Assembly: GCA_052390275.1 (NCBI GenBank)
Contig: JBQTHD010000024.1
Coordinates: forward strand, 1 to 64,000
DNA length: 64,000 nucleotides
DNA from: JBQTHD01 sp052390275
Lineage (GTDB): Bacteria > Actinomycetota > Acidimicrobiia > Acidimicrobiales > AC-14
Direction: 5' to 3'
A model generated the notes under the pieces. The model did not search any database and was not told where the DNA came from. It saw only the letters and a program-made list of their open reading frames with translations. Numbering within the stretch: position 1 is the stretch's first letter; each line of letters starts with the position of its first letter. Both the position numbers and the translations under genes were made by a program. Below are positions 58,153-64,000 of the stretch, in pieces.

Positions 58153-59655
58153 TTGTTGGCCAATGTTTCCTCCGCCACCTTGATGGGAGTCGAGGGCCGG
58201 CCGGTGTCGGTCGAGGTCCACGTCGGCCCCCGGCTCCCCGGGTTCAGCCTGGTGGGCTTGCCCGATGCCGCCTGCCGTGAGGCCCACGACCGGGTCCGGG
58301 CCGCCTTCGCCTCGAGTGGGCTTCCGTGGCCGGACCGTCACGTCACCGTGAACCTGGCCCCGGTGGGGGTGCGCAAGGGTGGGTCCGGGTTGGATCTGCC
58401 CATCGCCGTCGGGGTGATGGTGGCCTCGGGCACCCTGCAGGCTGAGGCGGTTGCGGGCGTCGGGTTCGTGGGGGAATTGGGACTCGATGGCTCCATCCGC
58501 CCGGTGCCGGGTCTGGTCCCCCTCGTGGCGGCCATCGACACGCCAGACCTCGTGGTGGCGTCCGAGGCGGTCTGTGGTGCCAAGGTGGTCGGCAAGCATC
58601 GTGTCCGCTGCGCCACGGGACTGAGCGAGTTGGCCGCGTGCATCAGGGGGGAGATGCCGTGGCCGGCGCCGCCCCCGCCGGAACCGGAGCCACCGGCGCC
58701 GGCCGAAGCCGACCTGGCCGACGTCCGGGGCCAGGCCGTCGGGCGGCTGGCCCTGGAGGTGGCGGCGGCCGGCGGACACCACCTACTGCTTTGCGGGCCG
58801 CCGGGGGCAGGCAAGTCCATGCTGGCCCGGCGGTTGCCGGGCCTGCTCCCGCCCCTGGAGCAGGCTGATGCGCTGGCGGTGACCACCGTGCACTCCGCTG
58901 CTGGTCTCGCCCTACCGCCGGGTGGCCTGATTAGGCGTCCACCGATTCGGGCGCCTCACCACGGCGCGTCCCCGGTGGCCCTGATCGGCGGAGGCACCGG
59001 TTGGATGCGTCCGGGCGAAGCCTCTCTGGCTCACGCTGGTGTCTTGGTTCTGGACGAGATGGCCGAGTTTGCCGGTCCGGTGCTCGATGCCCTGCGTCAG
59101 CCTCTGGAGGAGGGTGTGGTCCGGGTTTGCCGGGCTCGGACCACAGCCGTCTACCCGGCCCGGGTGCTGCTGGTCGGTACGACCAACCCTTGCCCGTGCG
59201 GGCGGGCCGGCCCGGCCGGCCGCTGCCGGTGCACGTCGGCGGCCCGAGCCCGTTATCTCCGCAGACTCTCCGGCCCCCTCCTGGACCGGTTCGACCTTCG
59301 GGTTCTGGTCGGCCCGGTGGAGGCGGCGGAGGTGATGTCGGGTCAGCCCGGGGAGTCTTCCGAGGTAGTGGCCGCCCGGGTGGTCATGGCCCGGGCTCGG
59401 GCCCGCGAGCGGGGGGTGCGCTGCAATGCTGAGTTGGCATCGTCTCGACTTGACGCCCTGGCCCCCTTGACGCCCGACGCCCGGCGTCGCCTGGAGAGTG
59501 CGGTGCGCTCCGGTGAGTTGAGCGGTAGGGGTCTGCATCGGGTACGGCGGGTGGCCCTGACTCTCAGTGATCTCGCCGGGAGTCAGGCGCCGGTCTCCCA
59601 GGAGCATGTTTGCCTGGCCCTCGGCCTGCGGGCCGAGTTGATCCATGACTCGTGA
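58153..59655 (+). CDS. comM: ComM/YifB family Mg-chelatase-like ATPase
   Basis: 500 aa from TTG 58153 (preceded by GGAGG at 7 nt; an upstream TTG at 58087 is less likely). MGVEGRPVSVEVHVGPRLPG and FSLVGLPD start the Lon-protease-like N-domain. Walker A is LLCGPPGAGKSMLARRLPGL, and APHHGASPVALIGGG and LVLDEMAEF are the AAA+ core. NPCPCGRAG is the Mg-chelatase Cys motif. ComM is a branch-migration helicase aiding natural transformation in Vibrio. Overlaps dprA by 11 bp. Confidence 0.92.
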   Translation: MLANVSSATLMGVEGRPVSVEVHVGPRLPGFSLVGLPDAACREAHDRVRAAFASSGLPWPDRHVTVNLAPVGVRKGGSGLDLPIAVGVMVASGTLQAEAVAGVGFVGELGLDGSIRPVPGLVPLVAAIDTPDLVVASEAVCGAKVVGKHRVRCATGLSELAACIRGEMPWPAPPPPEPEPPAPAEADLADVRGQAVGRLALEVAAAGGHHLLLCGPPGAGKSMLARRLPGLLPPLEQADALAVTTVHSAAGLALPPGGLIRRPPIRAPHHGASPVALIGGGTGWMRPGEASLAHAGVLVLDEMAEFAGPVLDALRQPLEEGVVRVCRARTTAVYPARVLLVGTTNPCPCGRAGPAGRCRCTSAARARYLRRLSGPLLDRFDLRVLVGPVEAAEVMSGQPGESSEVVAARVVMARARARERGVRCNAELASSRLDALAPLTPDARRRLESAVRSGELSGRGLHRVRRVALTLSDLAGSQAPVSQEHVCLALGLRAELIHDS

Positions 59656-61090
59656 GGTTCACCCCATGATCCCTGAACTTGACGCCATGACTCGTTGGGT
59701 TGATCCCATGGCTCCGGTTGGGGTTCAACCTTTGCGGTGGGCCGATGACGCCCAGCTAGCGGCCGCCACCGCGCTGGCCGGCCTTCGGGCCATGGGGCCC
59801 CGCCGGCTGTCCGCGGTCCTTCGGGGCCGCACGCCGTTGGAGGCATGGGACCAACTGATCGCCAGCCCCGCCGGAGCCCGGAAGTTGACATTCGGCATGG
59901 GATCGACCCCCGATGGCGGCGAACCTCCGGCCCGGGAGAGCATGGCCACCGGAGACCAGGCCTCTCGTCCTGGGCACCCGGGTCCTGGCCCGGTTCCATC
60001 GAGACGCCCGGGGACGGGCTCGGCGATTCCGCTTCAAGAGTTGGCCTCGCTGTGGCACCGCCAGGCCGCGGCCACCGAACTTGTCGAGGTGCAGGCTCGT
60101 CTGGAGGCTTCTGGGATCCACGTCGGCCTCCTCGGCTGGGCCGGCTATCCCCCGGTCCTGGCCGAGGATCCTCAAGCACCGGAGGTCCTGTTCTGGCGCG
60201 GCGACCAGTGCCTGATTCCACCGAGGCGGGTGGCAGTGGTCGGGACCCGTCGGGCCACCGCCTATGGACTAGGGGTAGCGCGGTCCATAGGCCGGGATCT
60301 GGCCGAGGCCGGGGTGGGGGTTGTCTCGGGGCTGGCCCTGGGCATCGACGGAGCCGTCCATTCCGGCGCCCTGGGGGGCTTGGGCCACCGGACCTGCGAT
60401 TCGAGTAGCGGAGACGTCGGGGTCCGGCCCTCGGTTCGACCCGCGGGTTCCGGCCGGCCCGACTCCGACGTCTCCCGTTCGGCGGGGTCCGCCCCCGTGA
60501 TCGGGGTGGTGGGTAGCGGCCTGGACGTGATCTACCCCCGGGACCACGCCGGACTTTGGGACCGCGTGGCGGAGGAGGGCTTTTTGTGTTCGGAATCTCC
60601 ACCCGGAGCTGCTCCCGAACCGTGGCGATTCCCCAGCCGGAACCGGATCATCGCCGCCTTGGGCCAGGTAATGGTCGTGGTGGAATCCCATTCCCGGGGT
60701 GGTTCCCGCCACAGCATCGACGCGGCTGCCGAGCGCGGCCGCCCAGTCATGGCCGTTCCGGGGCCGGTGACCAGTCCGGCCTCTGACCTGCCCAATCAGC
60801 TTCTGATGGATGGGTGTTCCCCGGTGCGCGACGCCGACGACGTACTGGCCGCTTTGGGTCTGGAACTGGCAAGTGGCGAGCGACGCCCTCGGGTGCCCGT
60901 GGAGCCGCCCGAGGGTGAGTCTGGACGGGTGCTGAACTCCCTGGGCTGCGAAGGAAGTTCCCTGGACCAGGTGGTGGCCGCCTCGGGCCTGGACGTAATG
61001 GCGGTGACTGTCGCCCTGGCCGGGCTCCTCGGCGGCGGTTGGGTCAGCCATCACAGTGGCTGGTGGGCTCGAACGCACCCGCACCGATGA
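59645..61090 (+). CDS. dprA: DNA processing protein DprA/Smf
   Basis: 481 aa from ATG 59645; later ATGs at 59666 and 59687 are alternatives because the first codons form an imperfect 24-bp repeat. The Rossmann-like core reads VAVVGTRRATAYGLGVARSI, VVSGLALGIDGAVHSGALGG, then VVGSGLDVIYPRDHAGLW and WRFPSRNRIIAALGQVMVVV. About 38 low-complexity residues are inserted after GALGGLGHRT, between two conserved strands. The C-terminal DML1-like helix region is present. It loads RecA on incoming ssDNA. It forms a unit with comM, xerC and whiG. Confidence 0.92.
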   Translation: MTREVHPMIPELDAMTRWVDPMAPVGVQPLRWADDAQLAAATALAGLRAMGPRRLSAVLRGRTPLEAWDQLIASPAGARKLTFGMGSTPDGGEPPARESMATGDQASRPGHPGPGPVPSRRPGTGSAIPLQELASLWHRQAAATELVEVQARLEASGIHVGLLGWAGYPPVLAEDPQAPEVLFWRGDQCLIPPRRVAVVGTRRATAYGLGVARSIGRDLAEAGVGVVSGLALGIDGAVHSGALGGLGHRTCDSSSGDVGVRPSVRPAGSGRPDSDVSRSAGSAPVIGVVGSGLDVIYPRDHAGLWDRVAEEGFLCSESPPGAAPEPWRFPSRNRIIAALGQVMVVVESHSRGGSRHSIDAAAERGRPVMAVPGPVTSPASDLPNQLLMDGCSPVRDADDVLAALGLELASGERRPRVPVEPPEGESGRVLNSLGCEGSSLDQVVAASGLDVMAVTVALAGLLGGGWVSHHSGWWARTHPHR

Positions 61091-61105
61091 CGACCGGGGT
61101 ACCAG

Positions 61106-62158
61106 GTGGTCCGTCTGCGAATCGGCTGGGCGGGTACCGCGAGCCCGTCGGCACTAGCTTTCCCGCTCGTGGGATGGCGGGCCGAGGAGTTCGATCAGAG
61201 TCTGGCCACCTTGGCGGCCAACACCCGTATTGCCTACAGGGCCGACGTGGCCCACTTCGTCGGCTGGGCGGAGAGGCTTGGTCACACCGGCCCGGAAACG
61301 CTCACACCCCTCGTCCTTCGTCGCTACCTGGCGCACCTGGCTACCGGCCGTCACTCCCGGCGCACCATGGCCCGGCGAGCCTCCGCTCTGAGGCGGTACT
61401 TCGCCTGGGCCACCAGGCGGGGTCATGTTCCAGTCGACCCCACTCAGAGGCTGTCCGTGCCCGCCGGTCCGGCCAGGCTGCCCCGAGTGCTCCAGGCTGG
61501 CGAACTGGACTCCCTTCTGGGGGCACGACCCGGACCTCCAGGCGAGGCCTCGGTCTCGCCCGGACACCCCAACACCGGGGCGTTGGAGGCCCTAGACACC
61601 GATGGCGGGCCAGACCCCGTTCCCGAAGGCAGCGGTACGGGCGACAAGGTCCTGAATCTTGGCGCGGTCGACCTTCGCGCGAATCTGGTGGTCGAGTTGC
61701 TCTACGGCAGTGGGCTGCGGGTATCGGAACTCTGTGGGCTGAACCTGACCGACCTCGATCTGGCCCGCTCCCGGGTAACGGTTTGGGGAAAGGGTTCCCG
61801 GCAGCGCCAGGTACCAATGTGTGCTCCCTGTGTCCAGGCCGCTCGCCGGTGGATCGATCAGGGCCGCCCGGGGCTGGTTGGGCCGGACACCCCCCGGGAT
61901 GCATTGTTGCTCCAGGCCCGCGGCGGGCGGTTGTCGCCTCGGGACGTTCGCCGGATCATCGATGCCCGGGCCACACGGCCCACCCATCCACACGCCCTCC
62001 GCCACACCTTCGCCACCCATTTGCTCGATGGGGGAGCGGATTTGAGGGTGGTTCAGGAACTACTGGGCCACGCCGATCTGGCCAGCACCCAGGTCTACAC
62101 ACACGTCAGCAAAGAGCGGCTCAAATCCGTTCACGCCAGCACCCATCCTCGGGGCTGA
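61106..62158 (+). CDS. xerC: Tyrosine recombinase XerC/XerD
   Basis: 350 aa from GTG 61106. The N-terminal SAM-like domain has TRIAYRADVAHFVGWAERLG. Catalytic residues are Arg in YGSGLRVSELCGLNLTDLDL, Lys in WGKGSRQR, HALRHTFATHLLDGG with His-x2-Arg, LLGHADLASTQVYTHVS with His and Tyr. About 45 residues of Gly/Pro/Glu-rich insert (residues 130-175) lie between the domains, longer than usual. As the copy next to whiG it is the likely chromosome dimer recombinase (dif site elsewhere). Confidence 0.88.
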   Translation: MVRLRIGWAGTASPSALAFPLVGWRAEEFDQSLATLAANTRIAYRADVAHFVGWAERLGHTGPETLTPLVLRRYLAHLATGRHSRRTMARRASALRRYFAWATRRGHVPVDPTQRLSVPAGPARLPRVLQAGELDSLLGARPGPPGEASVSPGHPNTGALEALDTDGGPDPVPEGSGTGDKVLNLGAVDLRANLVVELLYGSGLRVSELCGLNLTDLDLARSRVTVWGKGSRQRQVPMCAPCVQAARRWIDQGRPGLVGPDTPRDALLLQARGGRLSPRDVRRIIDARATRPTHPHALRHTFATHLLDGGADLRVVQELLGHADLASTQVYTHVSKERLKSVHASTHPRG

Positions 62159-62160
62159 GG

Positions 62161-63027
62161 GTGTCCGAATCTGGATCCACGCTGTCGGCGAAGCGGTCTC
62201 CGGCCACACCGGTGTCGCCGGTGGTCGAGGGTTTCTGGTCTGACTACAAGTCCAACGGGGGCATCGAGGCTCGCAATCGGCTGGTGCTCCACTACGCCTC
62301 TCTGGTCAAGTTCGTGGCCGGACGGTTGGCTTCGGGTCTGCCCAACACCATCGAGCAGTCCGACCTGGTCAGCTACGGGATGTTCGGATTGATCAACGCC
62401 ATCGACCGCTTCGACCCGGCCATGGGCAACAAGTTCGAGACCTACGCCGTCACCCGCATCCGGGGGGCGATCCTCGACGAACTTCGGGCTCTCGACTGGG
62501 TGCCGCGCTCACTGCGTGCCAAGTCCCGGACTGTGCAGCGGGCGTACGCCGATCTTGAAGCCGAACTTGGGCGCACGCCGACCGAGGCGGAGGTGGCCAA
62601 GGAACTCGGTCTCAGCGAGGAGGAGTTGGCCGACGTGTTCGCCCAGATCTCCTTCTTCGGTTTGGTGGCCCTGGAGGAAACCCTGTCGGGAGCCGGCGAC
62701 GACGAAGGCACCGTCACGGTCGGTGACACTCTGGCCGACCCGGACGCGGAGCCGGGTGGCGCTATGGAGGAGGAGGAGGGCCGCAAGATCCTGGCTGCGG
62801 CCATCAGTCGCCTGGGGGAGCGGGAAAAGTTGGTGCTCACCCTCTACTACTACGAGAACCTCACCCTGGCCGATATCGGATCCGTTCTCGGCGTCACCGA
62901 GAGCCGGGTGTGCCAGATCCACAGCCGGGCCGTGATCCAACTTCGGGCCAAGATGGGGGCCCCGGCCAACGTTCCCCGCGCCGCGCCGTCCGGCCGCCGT
63001 CGGGTTGGGGGCTCCTCCGCGTCCTAA
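62161..63027 (+). CDS. whiG: FliA/WhiG-family RNA polymerase sigma factor
   Basis: 288 aa from GTG 62161, 2 bp after the recombinase. Region 2 is NRLVLHYASLVKFVAGRLAS, DLVSYGMFGLINAIDRFDPA and TYAVTRIRGAILDELRALDW. Region 3 is TVQRAYADLEAELGRTPTEA, and region 4 is LTLYYYENLTLADIGSVLGV then RVCQIHSRA. This group controls sporulation (WhiG) or motility (FliA); dprA-xerC-whiG synteny favours WhiG. No flagellar genes lie in the window. Confidence 0.92.
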   Translation: MSESGSTLSAKRSPATPVSPVVEGFWSDYKSNGGIEARNRLVLHYASLVKFVAGRLASGLPNTIEQSDLVSYGMFGLINAIDRFDPAMGNKFETYAVTRIRGAILDELRALDWVPRSLRAKSRTVQRAYADLEAELGRTPTEAEVAKELGLSEEELADVFAQISFFGLVALEETLSGAGDDEGTVTVGDTLADPDAEPGGAMEEEEGRKILAAAISRLGEREKLVLTLYYYENLTLADIGSVLGVTESRVCQIHSRAVIQLRAKMGAPANVPRAAPSGRRRVGGSSAS

Positions 63028-63225
63028 TACGGGCCGAAGGCCGACTACCGGGGTTCAGGGCCTCCGGCAATGACATGCCTCCTAGCCACCCAAGGAGACA
63101 TCTGGACATCTTCTGACTCATTCCGTAGTCTTTGAGTCTCGGCCCTAGGGGTCGTCAGTTCCTCTCGGCCTGCTTCGGGCGGCCCCCCCCTTCCCCCTTG
63201 CATTCCCTCGACGAGGGAGGTGGCC

Positions 63226-64000
63226 GTGGGCCATCCCGCAGGGTTTCGAAGTGGGGTCGACCAACCAGTGTCAATCGCCCACTGCCCACCGGGCAGCCGG
63301 GCGCCCAGGTCCGTTCTTCGGCCAACGTTTGGGCCGGCGACGGTGTCGGTGGCCGTCCTCGTGGCTGGGCTGCTCGGCCTGGGTGCCGGCTCCCACTCCC
63401 TGGCCTGGGCCGTGGAGCCACAACCGGGAGAGAGCGCCGGCGGCCGACCCTTCGCCCATCCCTCGGCGGAGGCGCAACCGGGCAACCAGGCCGAACTCCT
63501 CCTCCGACCGGTTCCCGGCCCGATCGTCGAGGGTTTTCGGGCCCCTGAGGCACCCTGGGGACCGGGCAATCGGGGGGTGGATCTGGAAGCGGCGGCCGGC
63601 GAACCGGTCGTTGCCGCCAGCGGCGGGCGGGTCGCTTTCGCCGGGGTGATCGGTCCGGGGCGTCACGTTTCCATCGTCCATGCCGACGGTCGCCGCAGCA
63701 CTTATGCCTTCCTGGCCGAGGTATCGGTTCGCCGGGGTCAGGTTGTCGCCGCCGGCGAGACGGTAGGCGTGGCCGCCGGACCGGTTCACTTCGGCGTCCT
63801 GGCTGGTCAGCAGTATGTGGACCCCGAACCGCTGTTGGCGCCACCGGGCCAGGTTCCGCCGGGGGCCGTTCGCCTCGTCCCCTACGACGGGCTCGTTCCC
63901 GGTTCGGCCGTCAGTGAGCGCTCGGCGGTCTCCCGGCTGGTGTCATCGGCCCGCCGATCAATCGCCGACGAGGCTCGATCCGCCTGGTCAACGGCTCGGA
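63226..64000 (+). CDS. M23-fold secreted protein with degenerate zinc site, cut by window edge
   Basis: About 258 residues are visible from GTG 63226 (AGGGAGG upstream). An N-terminal extension is followed by a hydrophobic segment (VSVAVLVAGLLGLGAG), then a LytM-like domain: RGVDLEAAAGEPVVAASGGR, HVSIVHADGRRSTYAFLAEV, GQVVAAGETVGVAAGPVHFG. The usual first zinc His (HxG(I/V)D) is Asn, and HLHFE reads PVHFG, so two ligands are missing and hydrolysis is unlikely; it may activate other murein hydrolases as EnvC does. It continues beyond the edge. rpsB often follows in related genomes. Confidence 0.75.
   Translation, partial: MGHPAGFRSGVDQPVSIAHCPPGSRAPRSVLRPTFGPATVSVAVLVAGLLGLGAGSHSLAWAVEPQPGESAGGRPFAHPSAEAQPGNQAELLLRPVPGPIVEGFRAPEAPWGPGNRGVDLEAAAGEPVVAASGGRVAFAGVIGPGRHVSIVHADGRRSTYAFLAEVSVRRGQVVAAGETVGVAAGPVHFGVLAGQQYVDPEPLLAPPGQVPPGAVRLVPYDGLVPGSAVSERSAVSRLVSSARRSIADEARSAWSTAR

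Overview
The window is high-GC chromosomal DNA from an actinobacterium. Supporting traits are a mycothiol-conjugate amidase (Mca), a WhiG-type sigma factor, the actinobacterial DUF2469-yraN-comM-dprA block, a HelY-type helicase directly after tatC, a RskA-type anti-sigma factor and the order ruvCAB-yajC-secDF-apt-rel-hisS-aspS. Many start codons follow a TANNNT hexamer by only 5-9 nt, so leaderless transcription looks common. A lineage such as Acidimicrobiia is plausible, but I cannot prove it from sequence alone.

Layout. 1-5.6 kb is accessory DNA: a partial secreted RHS-repeat protein, an insertion-sequence relic, a glycosyltransferase plus secreted EEP-fold nuclease pair, and a decayed DUF433/DUF5615 toxin-antitoxin pair. 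5.8-18.6 kb is a conserved housekeeping run: yebC, ruvCAB, an orphan Phd antitoxin, yajC, a possible 30-aa gene, secD, secF, apt, rel, hisS, aspS. 18.8-28.3 kb carries a DUF4394 protein, serA, leuA with a leader-peptide attenuator, a GDPD-fold protein lacking catalytic residues, tatA, tatC and helY. 28.4-30.4 kb has a YegS-like protein, an active-type GDPD and oligoribonuclease.

30.3-36.1 kb is a defence and debris island: a VapC relic, MazF with its ribbon-helix-helix antitoxin, an uncharacterised pair, a frameshifted PIN toxin with an intact HTH antitoxin, tRNA-Gly(GCC), dut, a YjbR protein, an HNH endonuclease tail and a frameshifted DUF2510 protein. 36.4-43.1 kb is metal transport: a divergent SDR, a ZnuA/C/B-type importer, then a two-domain MgtE/SLC41-like permease with a PhoU/TrkA-C regulator. 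43.2-53.9 kb holds a NadR-like ATPase, Mca, an SCP2 protein, two ferritin-like proteins, an ECF sigma/anti-sigma pair, a secreted nuclease, a PAP2 phosphatase, a hydrolase, a DUF72 protein and two glycosyltransferase-fold proteins. 54.2-64 kb is the trmD-rplS-DUF2469-yraN-(rpiB)-comM-dprA-xerC-whiG-M23 block.

The most unusual feature is at 54160-55986, where an NAD-dependent epimerase is joined in frame to a complete TrmD tRNA methyltransferase with no usual start codon at the junction. Other notable points are a leaderless leuA leader peptide with Leu codons and an intrinsic terminator, several enzymes that keep their fold but have lost catalytic residues, and an unusual density of broken toxin-antitoxin modules.
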